A stretch of 64,000 nt of DNA, from the NCBI RefSeq assembly GCF_039555335.1, contig NC_092637.1, positions 2,872,001 to 2,936,000 on the forward strand, written 5' to 3'. Numbering within the stretch: the stretch's first letter is position 1; each line of letters starts with the position of its first letter. The position numbers and the translations under genes were made by a program. Origin of the DNA: Amphiura filiformis. Its lineage: Eukaryota > Echinodermata > Ophiuroidea > Amphilepidida > Amphiuridae. Below the pieces are notes generated by a model, which had not been told where the DNA came from, did no database searches, and saw only the letters and a program-made list of their open reading frames with translations. Positions 12,305 to 23,933 of this stretch are shown piece after piece.

Positions 12305-12655
12305 AAAGTACTACACCCCTGCCCAATTTTTGTGCCTATTTTTGCATTTTTCTCAAAATTATAGCGCATTGGGGACAAGTAAGATATGTATATTATAGGG
12401 GCAAGGACTACAACTATCGCACTGGAAATTTTGTTTCAGCACAGACAACAGTTTTGGAGTTACAGTCAAAATGAGGGAAAACCAATATTTGATCAATAAA
12501 TCAATAACTACTTGCCTTGAGTTGCTGAATTTTCAGTGCAGTAGTTGTAGCCCTTGCCCCTATAATATGCATATCTTACTTGTCACCAATGCGCTATAAT
12601 TTTTGAGAAAAATGCAAAAATAGGCACAACATTGGGCAGGGGTGTAGTACCCCCT
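12305..12655. mobile_element. Palindromic MITE, family A, copy 2
   Basis: The ends 'gaaagtactacacccctgcc' and 'ggcaggggtgtagtaccccc' are inverted, with TTAA immediately outside each. Inner 'tataggggcaagga' appears on both arms in opposite orientation. Only ~350 bp and without coding content. Confidence 0.8.
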
Positions 12656-12659
12656 TAAA

Positions 12660-13875
12660 CGGTAACTAGTATTGAAAATTTGCTATAATTAAAAAAAAAT
12701 AGTACAATTTGGCGACTAAAACGGTGCAGGCTATTCCAGTACGTACATTCCGACATTCGTTATAGTTTACTTAAAAAGAACCAAATCAAATGTTCAGTTG
12801 ACTACTTTGAATTTTCAATCATTTTAGGCAAACAAAAGTAGTGATTATCGAGTTAAAATCTTTTCCGATTGAATTTCAATTGAAGGATTGATTTTCATTG
12901 TTTTTCTTTGACTTAAGTCAGAGACAAATCCTTTTCAATTGAAAACATTCACTCTAATTTTTAAAAAAAACTTTGAAACTCATTCCATCCGTACAGTATG
13001 CAACAAATGCCATTTGACAGCACATTAGGAGCTATTAGGGAGCAACACTTAGATTTTTTGCTTTAGTAGTCAAAGATTGGAATATTGAAATCGGTCAATT
13101 TGCTATCGAATCATTTAACATGGTTAAACACAAGAACAGCTACCAAAACAAAGTGAATTTCTGTTCAACATAAAAACCTTTTGTCAGAATATGGTCAAAA
13201 CAAACACGAACGGTGAGAATTCCAAATGGCGTGTTGTGATTTTGTATTTATTCTAGTATTTAGCCTTGTTAGCTCTTACTATATACACACTACAGCAATA
13301 ATAGGCCCCTACCACTCCGCCTCCGGAAAGATAAATGACACACAACTAAAATGTTATTGGTCTTACTACGTCAGTACCATTAACAAACATATAATTAGTT
13401 ACATAACATTGTTAAATGCTCAAATATAATATTGGTTTGTAACTCGTCGCTATGGCTCGGGAATGTTCACACGAGTAGGAAACCTTAAGACTTGGTACTT
13501 CTTTTTTTTCTTCTTTTTTTTAATCTTTCGACAGCCATAGTGTTACTGTAAGACTTGGTACTTGAAATTATGAAGAAAATTGTACCACTGCGTGTAATAA
13601 TCATAGGAGTTTGAAATTTTGTTTTGTTCGATTAAAATTGGAACTTTCAGTTTGAACATAATTTGCCATTATTCCCTCGTTTTTTGTGTAGCCTATGTAC
13701 ATTGTTTTCTAATCTGTAATTCCATTTCAACGTATTTAATCAACTTCGGAATTATTCATAGTCACAGATATATAATGCCTAATCTTGAGATTACTTAAAC
13801 CTTAAGATTCTGGTCATCGTGTGAAAAACGAGTCGTCGCTAAGGCCTCGGGGATATGCAAGCCATGCATGCACAC
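12660..13875. other. Non-coding stretch, no feature recognised
   Basis: AT-rich and apparently single-copy within this window. The one modest open frame (13226-13429, plus) begins with a hydrophobic stretch but has no neighbouring exon or family match that I can see, so it is not called. Confidence 0.45.
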
Positions 13876-14251
13876 CAGAGGATGATTTAAGCACTTCCCA
13901 GCAAGTCTTGCGGTTAGCACAGCTGTGTGAGTGAACACGACACCACTGCCCGCCCACTGTATACACACGTGAATGGTTAAATTTGAATTTGGACAGATAT
14001 ATTTACAATAAAAACCCTTTCAAAAGGTTGGTCGATTTCACATTTTATGTTATCTACAGCAGGTGTGAATTATCCTTCATGCATACATCACTTTAGATCT
14101 GAAATCGACCAAGTAATAACGACACACGGGCAATTCTAAAACAACATCTTTTGCACAGAGTTCAATGGAATTTGAAAAGTAAAGTGGCAGTTGAAACTCT
14201 AGTGAAAACACTTTTACAGTGCATGATGGGGCTTCCTTAAATCATCCTCTG
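13876..14251. mobile_element. MITE with a 9-bp target-site duplication
   Basis: The ends 'cagaggatgatttaag' and 'cttaaatcatcctctg' are inverted. They are flanked by identical 9-mers, CATGCACAC at 13867-13875 and 14252-14260. The 376 bp interior has no coding frame. Nine-base duplications are typical of Mutator-like elements, so that assignment is likely but rests on duplication length alone. Confidence 0.8.
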
Positions 14252-14260
14252 CATGCACAC

Positions 14261-15637
14261 TGCACTAGTAACTCAGGAAGTCGACTCAATCATTCTTTTC
14301 AACTGATATTGTTGCACATGTCTTTTCTTGTGTCTAAATCGGCAAACACAGGTGATAACATCAAAATCGGAAATTAGTCTATTCCAGAATTTGGAGCATT
14401 TATTATGAAGATGAACAATGCTTTCATTATGTCTATGATATATCTTTGCCGGTGCAAACCAAAAGGCCCGCGACAGTAAGTTTTACAACTCGGCTCTGGT
14501 GAAGTGAATTGTTGCTATCAGCAGTAGATAACAGAGCACTATTAATATTGATAACAAGCAACGGTGTAACTGATAGACGCACATTAGATATCAATTTATT
14601 TCTATCACGACCCAATTGAAGCGGTTATAACCGGTAATGATTTATCTTGTTGGGAATGTCGACGACAGCAACATTAAGATTCAGAAATCTGCACTCCTGG
14701 GTTCATCTTGTTTAGATGTGATAATGCTGATATAGACGGTAAGTTTTCTGTTTCTGTAGCTTCGCGAAAGTTTTTCTTTGAAAATATAATTTTGCGCGTC
14801 ACAAACGTTTTCAAAGAGATGTATGTATATGTATATTTTTCCGACGAAATAAGGGCATTTGAACTTTCAACATAACTTTGAGGCTTGATGAGCTGAAACT
14901 GAGCAACAATGTAGGTTGTGGAGCTATGAAAATCATTTCTGCAAATCTTTGTTTATACTACACTTTTTGGAATCTTATCAAAGCATGAACCCTAAGTGCG
15001 GAACTTCCAAACAGCCTGAAAATGGACCCTTGACAGCCGCACCCGATACACATTTTCATGTCAAGGGGGAATGGTAGTATGCCTAAATGATCAAATTGGT
15101 CGAATTATAGATTGATTTTGGTTGGTTATAATTGAAATCATAACCTTCTATCTGGTAAACGTTTGGTGATTTCAATGATAACTTTGCTTGCTTAAAAATT
15201 TAACACTATAATTTTTTAACCTTAAATCTACAGGTTCCGTAACTACATCATCACCGTCGTACATAACCAGACAACCTTCAAGTGGAAACTTCACATCGGC
15301 TGTAAAAACCGTAAATGGTTGGGTTTCCTAAGATCGTTGCCAGGCTTAGCCATAGTTACATTTGTGATGACAGTCACACATGCATAAATATACGATGTGA
15401 CTTCATACCTTTTTCGTTGAAGTTGCCAACTTGGAAATTTTAAGATCATTTTGAATTGGACCAAATACTTTATTTATCCAGTGGGTTCAATTTTAATTAC
15501 ATTGCACACGCTAGTAGAAACATTTGACGATTGGATGACACTTCATGCATAGTGTTGTACCGTATTTAACCGGATTTAAGCTGCACGCCGTGTTTATCTG
15601 AAGTGTGTGGTACCGTGTACCTACAATTTCTCTTACA
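14261..15637. other. Upstream flank of LRRC51
   Basis: No coding frame or mobile-element terminus recognised. The promoter of LRRC51 should lie in the 3' part, but no convincing TATA box was identified. An untranslated upstream exon cannot be excluded. Confidence 0.45.
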
Positions 15638-16423
15638 ATGGCTGGTGTCTACTTTCAATTTCCAACTCCGCCAATTGATGATTCAGATTCAAAATTACAT
15701 GCAACGAACAAAACATCATCATCACCAACCAAAGCAGCGACTAATAATGCCCCTCGCCGTAAAGACTTAAATACGCCACAAGCACTTGCGTATAGAGTGC
15801 GTAAAGCAACCTCCAAACTCGACAACGGAGGTCCCAACTCTGGCGAGCATATGCACATCGCCCCACCGCTTGATTTTTCGTTCTATTCCATAGGCTCTTT
15901 TAAGGACATAGATCTTGGTTGGGATTATCCACCGCGCGAAAATGTCAAGAAAGTCAAACGTTCTGAAGACGGTAGATTTGAAAGTACCGCGCTGAAATTA
16001 AACAATAATCTCGTACAAGAATGGGATGGATTCGATGGTTTGGTACAACTATTGCTGAAAACACCTGAAGAATTATCATGGATTGACATTTCGTTTAATT
16101 ATATTTTGACCGTCGATGAAATTTTACTCAAATATCCAAAACTTACAATTCTATATCTCCATGGTAACGGGATTGAAAAACTAAGCGAAGTGGATAAACT
16201 TTCAAAGTTAAAAAATCTGCGTAATTTGACGCTGCACGGGAACCCAATCGAAGAGGAGTCGGGATATCGACAATATGTCCTGGCTAAAGTGCCTCAGTTG
16301 AAGACATTGGATTTTAGTAGCGTGACAAAAGCTGATCGTGTCATGGCGCCCAAATTGGTAGCTAGAAATGGGTATGGTGATCAGGCGGCAGGGAAGAAAA
16401 AGAACAGGACAGAGAGTTTTTAA
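15638..16423 (+). CDS. LRRC51: Leucine-rich repeat protein LRRC51, single exon
   Basis: Encodes a 261-residue leucine-rich-repeat protein. The conserved core begins near residue 76 with PPLDFSF and continues through a basic linker, an LRR block with SWIDISFN, LYLHGNGIE and NLTLHGNPIEEE, then the GYRQYVL cap and LDFSSVTKADR. This order is that of LRRC51 (the LRTOMT1 product in mammals, about 192 residues). The Ser/Thr-rich N-terminal ~75 residues are an extension relative to that protein. The start is the first ATG; a GTG-initiated frame 11 codons upstream is not expected to be used in a eukaryote. The C-terminus is basic. The coding region has no intron, unlike the mammalian gene, so it may be an intron-loss form or an intact retrocopy. 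Neighbours give no functional clue. The cellular role in this organism is not shown by sequence. Confidence 0.93.
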   Translation: MAGVYFQFPTPPIDDSDSKLHATNKTSSSPTKAATNNAPRRKDLNTPQALAYRVRKATSKLDNGGPNSGEHMHIAPPLDFSFYSIGSFKDIDLGWDYPPRENVKKVKRSEDGRFESTALKLNNNLVQEWDGFDGLVQLLLKTPEELSWIDISFNYILTVDEILLKYPKLTILYLHGNGIEKLSEVDKLSKLKNLRNLTLHGNPIEEESGYRQYVLAKVPQLKTLDFSSVTKADRVMAPKLVARNGYGDQAAGKKKNRTESF

Positions 16424-17725
16424 TCAGGATGCAACTCTCGGACAAGTCTCAAAATAAGCAGATCTGGACAAGGAGCCACACATTAGGAAAAAGCAGCTCC
16501 TGGTCCTGTGTATCTCAATGTGAACCAGCAGCCATTAAAGAGCTAAAAGAGTCATTTAAATTTTAATTGTACACATTAAACATGCTAAATACAAAACATG
16601 CTTTACCTACCAGACTCCATTTTTTTTTAATGTAGAGCTTGGCTCATATGATTTTGGCGTGGACCAGGAGCCAAATTGTTATGACCATTGGGTAAATGAC
16701 TCCTGGGTGCCTTCTTATTTTGAAGCTTGCTCTCGGATATACTCTCCACCGTATGTTATTTTACCCGGTATTCGAGGTAAATGGACACATGACTGTGAAG
16801 TTGCGTACTAATGTATTGTGTTACAGCCAAACTATGGCGTTGGGTAATATATTTTACCATTTTATTTTACACACATTGGTTCAAATATGAGCAACCTCAG
16901 CCTACATTTGGGGAAAATTTAACCAACACCAGTTGGGTAAGGCCCCAGGGGGGGGTCACTCACTACTTGACTTGCTACACACCCGCGTCCAAGAAACACG
17001 TCTAAAAGGGTATGTTTTTGACCACACGTCGACGTCTTTTTTGAAAAAGGGGTACTTTTTCTGAAGGCATCGCCCTTTAGGGGTCCCTTTTCAGCCAAAT
17101 CCTTAGACGTTTAGGGTTAGTAATATTATTGTTTGAGTGAGTTTGCACTAATTTGATAAAAATCACCACTTTTTAATTGATTCTTGTTACTTTTGTGCAT
17201 GTTTTCTTCAGTATCTATAGGTCTGCAACTTCAAAAAGACACCTTGGGTATCAAATTAACTCATTTTCCTGTTTACGCCACTTAGGGTATAAATTAGATA
17301 TTTCTCAGTTGACGCCATTTTATTTAGGATAGGGTTTTTGCATGTGCTACGCCATTTAGGGTAGGATTTTGCATGTATTTCGCCAATAAGGGGTGCAATT
17401 TGGTTATGTGAAAATTCGCCATTAAGGGTGCATTTCAGAGGTGTTCGGACGCGGGTGGGAGGCACTTTTGTGTGAGAGTGACCCCCTCCCCGGGGGTAAG
17501 GCATTTTATATACGTATATCATGCGCGTATTTTGCGGGGGCTTTGGGGCGCCAGCCCCCGGGGTAAAAGCAGGGGCGGCGAAAATGAAGGGCGGCGGAAG
17601 AAGAAGGGCGGCAAAAATGAAGGGGCGGTAAAATGAATTAGTAAACAAAAAAGGGCGGCAAATTTGGTACAAATGGTACTATACATCGAAATGTGGTGCT
17701 TTTTGGGCGCTTCCGCTTGAAACCG

Positions 17726-17765
<40 letters not shown>

Positions 17766-18189
17766 CTTCACTTTTCAAACGACCGAGAAAAAATTGGGTC
17801 AACCTTTTCGGGCTGTTGAGGAAGGGCGGCAAAATTGAATTTTCTTCAGCCCCCGGGGTTGGGGCGGCCACGGTACGCCACTGTATATCTAGTTTTTTGG
17901 CAGGCCGAGAGGGGGAAAGGTTTTTTTGGCATACCAAGAGGTAAATACAGTCCCTATTGGGTTAAATTAACTGATTGGATGATTGGGCGATCGATTGAAT
18001 AATTATTGCTAAATTAATTACACATTTTCCATAGTAACACTTTTTAAACACTAATTTAAACCAATTGAAAACTGAATTTTAAGTTTGATCGACATCAGAC
18101 TCATTTAGCTTGATCGCAGCATGAAGTTAAAAACGTTATAAACGTGCTATAAACACGATTTTGTTTCATTCAAATCGTCTTAATAACAT
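16424..18189. other. 3' flank of LRRC51; low-complexity sequence
   Basis: No gene. It includes a long T tract around 17729-17762 and G-rich 'ggcggcaaaatgaa'-like repeats between about 17570 and 17850. Frames crossing these (for example 17638-17937 minus and 17693-17944 plus) give homopolymer-rich peptides and are not called. Confidence 0.5.
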
Positions 18190-18535
18190 TTAAGGTTAGC
18201 AACTATTTTAAACTGTTGCGATTTGGTAGTTCACAGCATTTTGCGAATGGTATTGAGCTTTGGCAAAAATTCCATTGATCATTTCATATTCAAATATCAC
18301 ATATATACTTTTGTAGGTCATGGTTCTTGAGTTATGTTGTAAAGAGGGCTGAAACAACAACACTTTTGTAAAATGTACATAATTCATTAACAACAATAAA
18401 TCAAGCAACTTTTCAAAGAATATGATTTCTAGAATAAACTTTTGTAAAACATCAAAGTGTTATTTTTCAATAATATATTGATTTAGATAATAAAATTCGA
18501 TTATTTTGGCTGTTTCGACCAACAATACCACGTCT
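18190..18535 (-). repeat. Dispersed repeat, second copy (uninterrupted)
   Basis: Reverse complement of the unit at 4638-5210, with the shared phrases 'agttatgttgtaaagagggc' and 'cgattattttggctg'. This copy lacks the 185 bp palindromic insertion present at 4687-4875, so it preserves the pre-insertion form. Confidence 0.7.
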
Positions 18536-18774
18536 ACCCTTAAATGTTGGGTTATATAATGGTCATAAAAACACCACAACATTTTTAAAATGTTGTCAAA
18601 TAAATTATCATGTTAAAATATTTTTGGCAAACATTTTTTGCAAAATATTTTGTCAACTCTTCAATAACATTTTACTTGAATGTTTTGCATAGTTCTCAAA
18701 ACTGTTTTGGAATGTTATAACTACATTATATACCCTTTATATGACCAGTCAATAAACCGTTTTGGGCCGGTTTC

Positions 18775-18981
18775 TTGAAGCATGGCTAATGGTCAGGCTT
18801 CCTAAGCCATCAGGTTTAAACCCAATTAGTCATATATCATACCAGTGCTTACAATTTCACATCGTACACAAAAATGTACATCATCTAGAAAGATGAATCA
18901 ATAAAATGGATCCACATTGGTAGGGTTAGTCTATACTGGCTTAGGAAGCCTGAGCACTAGCCAAGCTTCAAGAAATTGGAC
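18775..18981. mobile_element. Palindromic MITE, ~207 bp
   Basis: The arms 'tttcttgaagcatggctaat' and 'agccaagcttcaagaaa' are inverted. Just inside them, 'caggcttcctaagcca' pairs with 'tggcttaggaagcctg'. No target duplication was assigned. Confidence 0.7.
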
Positions 18982-19392
18982 CTTTGTGTTTGCTGGATAT
19001 TCAATAAAGTGACACGGTTCACATTTGCTGTCCATAATGTAAACAAGTTTTATTTTGTTCCGCATAAATAAAACAATGTTTCTACATCACAATAACAATA
19101 ATAATATGTACAAGTTTTGTTATTTACTGTATGGAGCAATGGTGGCACCATTGTTTTCAGGGGCATTGAGCTGGGGGGAAAAGATTTTTTTTGGTGGGGG
19201 TCAAAAATCTGAAAATAGAGTGAAATTATCTGTGAATTTTGTGGGGGTGGAGTGGGGTGGAGAAAAATCCCAGAAGGGAGTTGGAGGGGGAGGGGAGGAA
19301 ATTCCCCCCATGCTGCCACCATTGATAGGGAGATGGGTCAAATACATTATTAGGAAGTATTGTTATCACTATCTACACTCTACACTTCTTAA

Positions 19393-19728
19393 AGGAGTAT
19401 TTCGTGATCCTAGCATCCTCTTTTTATGACATTTTTCAGTAGATATCCACGAAAAAAGCCTATTCCCAAAATTTCAGTTGATTCCGATTTTGCGTTTGCG
19501 AGTTATGCATGATTATGTGTATTACACTGCTCCATAGACAATGCGTTGTAATTTCGTTCTGGTGCACCAGAACGAAATTCAAATTTCACGATATCTTTGC
19601 AAAGCGAATTAATCTGCAAGAAATATTTTGTACATAAACATTATGTAGCCAGAGGTTTCCAGTGATATAAAAATCTCAACTTTTTTGAGAAAAGTGGGGG
19701 ATGAGGCTGTGGATCACGAAATGCCCCT
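19393..19728. mobile_element. TTAA-flanked MITE, family C, copy 1
   Basis: The terminal inverted repeats AGGAGTATTTCGTGATCC (left) and GGATCACGAAATGCCCCT (right) are each bordered by TTAA. The centre holds the palindrome 'ttctggtgcaccagaa'. Length 336 bp. TTAA targets are used by piggyBac and Kolobok transposases; AGG/CCT ends resemble the latter, but this is inference. Other copies: 39453-39891 and 59577-60964. Confidence 0.88.
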
Positions 19729-20746
19729 TTAAGAATCATAAGCAATCAAAAAGCATGTATCATGCTGATTTGTAATTAATTCCAACTTAAAAAGTGATCT
19801 ATGAGATACAAATTAAGAACTGGGCTATTCCATTTAAAATTCACACTCCCTGGAATAGTCCAATATTGTAAGATTTGCTGAAGAGCATGCCCACATTTTT
19901 TTTTCCAAAATTTTTATACGATTGCAATGAATTAATGGACTACAATACAATGAAAAACAAGGCCTCAGGTACTGTATTAGTGACAAAGATCTTAAGATTT
20001 TAAAATAAAATCTCTGGGTCCTGATATTTAATCAGTCAGTGGTGCAGATCAAAGGAGGACCCAGTTTTTAGAAAGCGGGTGATAATGATAAATTTTCCGG
20101 GCTCACCTAGATCGCCCCAAGTTTACGGCAAATATGGCCCTATTGGCCATTCTGGGGCCGAGGTGGATAACCGTTGGGAGTCACGAATTTGTCCACCCAC
20201 CCCCGGATCTACCTGTGTCACTTATACACACATTCACAATTTGCACTCGGGAATAAAATATAGCAAATTTCTTTCCTCATAGCACATAAATCTTAAATTG
20301 AGAACTGCCATTTTTTTCAGAAATCTTACAATATTAATTTAATCATATCATTTAAATTCCTTCCTTCACAACGGGGGTGCCACTCCTAGTGAATACAAGT
20401 GAGACATAAGCAGGTAATGGTGTTTTGGGTGCTATCATACTACATTTACATAAATCCCCATGAGAACTACCTGCCGATTGACCAAAATGGATATTGTGTT
20501 CAATTTTGAACCAATCAAGGCGATTATTAATAAGATCATCTGCAAATGCAAGTTTGACCATAAATAGTTTAAAGTCTAGTCCTAATTGGCAATTGAAATC
20601 AGCATTTCAAGTTATCAACCAATCAGAAATGCTGTTAGATGACCAGTAGTGTCCAGGGGGTTAAAATGTTTAATTTGCTGCATCTATCTGCAAAAATATT
20701 GTTTTGGTTGCACAACTTCAGCTTGTATAGTAGTCAACCTGAATTC
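19729..20746. other. Non-coding stretch with a family D fragment
   Basis: A short piece near 19826-19868 ('gggctattccatttaaaatt', then 'cacactccctgg') belongs to MITE family D. Otherwise no gene was recognised. The minus frame at 20352-20561 has no domain that I can name. Confidence 0.45.
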
Positions 20747-21163
20747 TCGCTATTCGCAATAAGGGCGCCGCCAGCGGTTTGCGATGTAATCGTGATGTAT
20801 CATGGGAAAATCGTGATGTATCATGGGAAAAGGTCGACATCAAGTCCGCGCATAATCTGAATATTACCATGCTATTACATAGGAACATGTGACAATATTT
20901 TTAGTTTGTCAATATAACGGTATTACACGCAAATCGATAGAGAAAAATTAATTGTGCACATTTCAAATCACATTATTAAGTATTATTGAGTATCGATTCG
21001 CGTGTAACACCTTTATTTTGACAAACTAAAAAATATTGTCACGTGTTCCTATGTAATAGCATGGTAATATTCAGATTGCGCGGACTTGGATGTCGACCTT
21101 TTCCCATGATACATCACGATTACATCGCAAACCGCTGGCGCCTCTTATTATGTAATAGCGAGA
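20747..21163. mobile_element. Palindromic MITE, ~417 bp
   Basis: The outer arms 'gcgccgccagcggtttgcga' and 'tcgcaaaccgctggcgc' are inverted. The symmetry continues through 'ccatgctattacatagga' and its complement to a centre near 20950. One arm has a 23-bp tandem duplication containing 'cgtgatgtatcatgggaaa'. No coding frame. Confidence 0.8.
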
Positions 21164-21261
21164 ATTAGTCCAGACTACAACGACAAATTTGGTGGTCAAA
21201 ATCTACTAAAACGCAAGGTAACTAGTTGCCAGAAACCTGTGAATTAAATAAACAAAGGCAA

Positions 21262-21632
21262 GGGTATGGTCACAAGAATAGATGATGCAAGCATAGACAA
21301 AAAAATACAGATTATTCACCAACAGGCAAAGTTGGCATCATCTTTTAATGAGGGCCAATCGTTCCATGAAGCACACATCCGAAAACGCTACTCCCATTCT
21401 GTACCTGTTGTTGCATAAAAGTCTTGACATATTTTACGTAACGTACATGGGCACCAGAGTTGATAATTAACTCTAACACAATTCCATAGCCACAAATAGG
21501 GTGTGCATGATTTGTTAGATACATGCATTCAAACGATCGGCCCTCATGAATATGCGTAACTTTTCAGCATACAAGGCACAGGGACTTTGCCTGCTGGTGA
21601 ATGGTCTGTTTACTTTTTCATCTATGGGTACA
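21262..21632. repeat. Imperfect inverted repeat
   Basis: 'agattattcaccaacaggca' on the left pairs with 'tgcctgctggtgaatggtct' on the right, with further pairing outwards ('atagatgatg' and 'catctatg'). This looks like another old palindromic element, but its ends could not be fixed. Confidence 0.55.
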
Positions 21633-21781
21633 GGCAACATATAACATAAACATCCAAACTATTATATTCTGCACACAAATAAATTCATAAACTTGAAGTA
21701 GACCAATTTCAACAACATTTAGCCACATTCTATGTCCCCTGTTATGCTTTTTTTTGCGACTTCTGCTCATAGTTGTGACTA

Positions 21782-23927
21782 CTAGGGTGCATACGTAGCC
21801 CTCATAGTTACCAATTAACTTCTACCTAGTCTTAAAATGTTCCATTGGTTAAAAAATCCCCATATGAAATTTAAAGCGAAATTGAAAGTCGTTTAGGGGT
21901 CCCACAGGGAGCCCAAAGTTCGGAATCTTCTTCCTTACCTATGTTCATAAGGCAGCTATTTGTAAATGCTTCATTAATGTATTGCAAATGCAATAGCTGC
22001 CTTCTCTGTGTTATTTGTATTGATGCTGTGAGTTCATTGGTTATTACTTGTTGAAATAGAATAAAAGGAAAATACATAAAGCAGCTTTTTGGGCTATTAA
22101 TATGTACAAAATAATAGCTGCCACATGTATTTTAATATGTTTCATGGGAAAAGTGTGTGATTTTAGGCCTATAATTTGTATTTTTCACACATATAAGTGC
22201 TGTTCATGAAGTTTTGATTTCCTGTTCATTTCTCTGCAAGTTAACATGGTATTTGACACCACTGGAAGCAACAGAGTCTAGCATGTGACATCAGCCTGTG
22301 ACCATTCAGCAACACCTAGGCGTGCACTCCTGTGGTCAGGTTGTGTAGGCATCACATTGGTGAAATTATACTCATATGTTCAATGACTTAAAGATTGAGG
22401 TCTCAAAGTTGCCTGATGTTTCTCTTTTATTGCGATTTCACAAGTACTTTGAATTACTGCCATAAAAGAGTGATCGGCGTCTTTACTTAGTTGAACCTTT
22501 CCCCATACAGAAAGCACTCGGAAGATGATAGAAGCTTGGCATGCTTGGAGACTTTGGAGAGCTAGTGCTCATGAAACCTTAACCCCAAATTAGGCCTTCA
22601 AAAGATGATCATCAAGAGTTTGTGGAATATGTCTTCTATTTTTAGGTGGCAAGGACAAAGTGAACTTGAGGCTACCCAGAGCCTCGCCCCGAGCACTGCA
22701 CAAAGCATGTTTAATGGCCAAGCTTATATGATGCCATAAAGATCCATCTGGTGGAATCTCAAACTTCCCCAAGGAATAATTACAACAAGACAACAATTGC
22801 CAAGAGTGAGGGACTTAGTGATATTTGCTACCCTTATCTATAGCAGCTTGTGGTGGTTTACATGCAAGTCTGCTGTCAATGCACCATGGAATGACTTGAA
22901 ACTGTACCACTGTCTGTTTAAAATGTATGAGGCCGTAGATCCTGTAGTTTCAAGAAGTGAAATCAGAGCTTTCCAAAGGCATCTCTGCACCTCAATGCAG
23001 AGATGGTACCACATGCACTCTTCAGTAGTGTTGTACCGAAAGAGGAGAAACAAGCACTAGCTGTCAGACTCTTGGCTGTTAGGCCTCAGGAAGTAATGCA
23101 TTTTCAAAGTGATCATTATGGTACTGGGTTTGGGAAGCCCAAATTTCCCAAATGCATAGACCAGTGTACTACCCTTGCTGATCTAGGCAACTAAGATTCA
23201 TGGTTCACAAAAGATTACAAGTTTTACAAAATAGACCATGAGTTTCTCACAAAGAATGTTAAAAGCTGGCCTAACTTTGGTGCATACCAAGCATCTGCTC
23301 ATAATGTTGATTTGAATGTGATAAACAAGACTTATGTCAAACCTTCGGAAGCGGAAATCTGAAGAGAAATACATGTATGACATTAAAGTATCAAACATGC
23401 AAAAAGCAAGCAGTCAACCGTGAAGCTTCCTTTTTAAAGTTAGTGTTCAGCAGCATAGTTAGTACCATTTCTGACATTGTTCTGCCTTTGGGCGTAAAGT
23501 TCTGTGACTTCAGCATAAATTCATGTAGTTGTTTTGCCATATATTACTGTGTACATGAAGCTCCAGTGAAATATAGCATAAGGCAGCTATTGGTAACTAT
23601 GTACTTTATATTGCCCAAAGCTGCTCTGCATTTATGAATTAGGACTCTGAAAAACTCTCAGAAACTATGGACAAGGTAGTTATGCAGAATGAATCATAAA
23701 GCAGCTATCATTTTCTACATAAATATATTGCATTCCAAATAGCTGCCTTTTGCGTTTAGTGCTACAGTAGCAAAGTACTTTTGAACGGCCTGTGGGACCC
23801 CTAGACAATGATCGATTTCAACCAAATTTCACATGAGGGGTTCTTTTAGGAAGTGGAACACTATAGGGGTAGGTAGAAGTTCAATGCTTACATTTTTGAA
23901 AATTAGGGGGCTACGTATGCACCCTAG
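21782..23927. mobile_element. TIR element (2146 bp) with TGACTA target duplication
   Basis: The element begins CTAGGGTGCATACGTAGCCC and ends with its reverse complement. TGACTA occurs immediately outside at 21776-21781 and again at 23928-23933. Subterminal sequences also pair ('ggggtcccacaggg' left, 'cctgtgggacccct' right), and palindromic 'gcagctat' blocks occur internally. The centre carries a decayed protein-coding region (22600-23340). A six-base duplication does not single out one superfamily and no transposase motif was recognised. Confidence 0.85.
22600..23340 (+). pseudogene. Decayed copy of a repeat-associated gene of unknown function
   Basis: Three plus-strand frames carry one degraded protein. 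Near 22640 the frame reads FLGGKDKVNLRLPRAS then ALHKACLMAKLI before a stop. From 22797 another reads DLVIFATLIY, then APWNDLKLY, then a segment ending FQRHL. A frameshift leads to ALFSSVVPKEEKQALAVRLL, and beyond a further break comes DSWF with IDHEFLTK, SWPNFGAYQAS and HNVDLNVINK. From memory this order resembles an uncharacterised family found in many copies in several invertebrate genomes, but I cannot name a domain. Several stops and frameshifts make it non-functional. It sits inside the TGACTA-flanked element, so it is probably the remains of that element's own gene or cargo. Confidence 0.6.
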
Positions 23928-23933
23928 TGACTA

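Noticed and set aside
15605-15637. Upstream GTG start that would add 11 residues to LRRC51
   Set aside because: Eukaryotic initiation is expected at the ATG at 15638, and the added residues show no family similarity.
17638-17944. Overlapping poly-Lys and poly-Phe frames
   Set aside because: They arise from a long T/A homopolymer tract and have no other coding evidence.
19055-19429. 124-codon plus-strand frame with Gly-rich centre
   Set aside because: G-rich low-complexity sequence that runs into the TTAA MITE; no family features.
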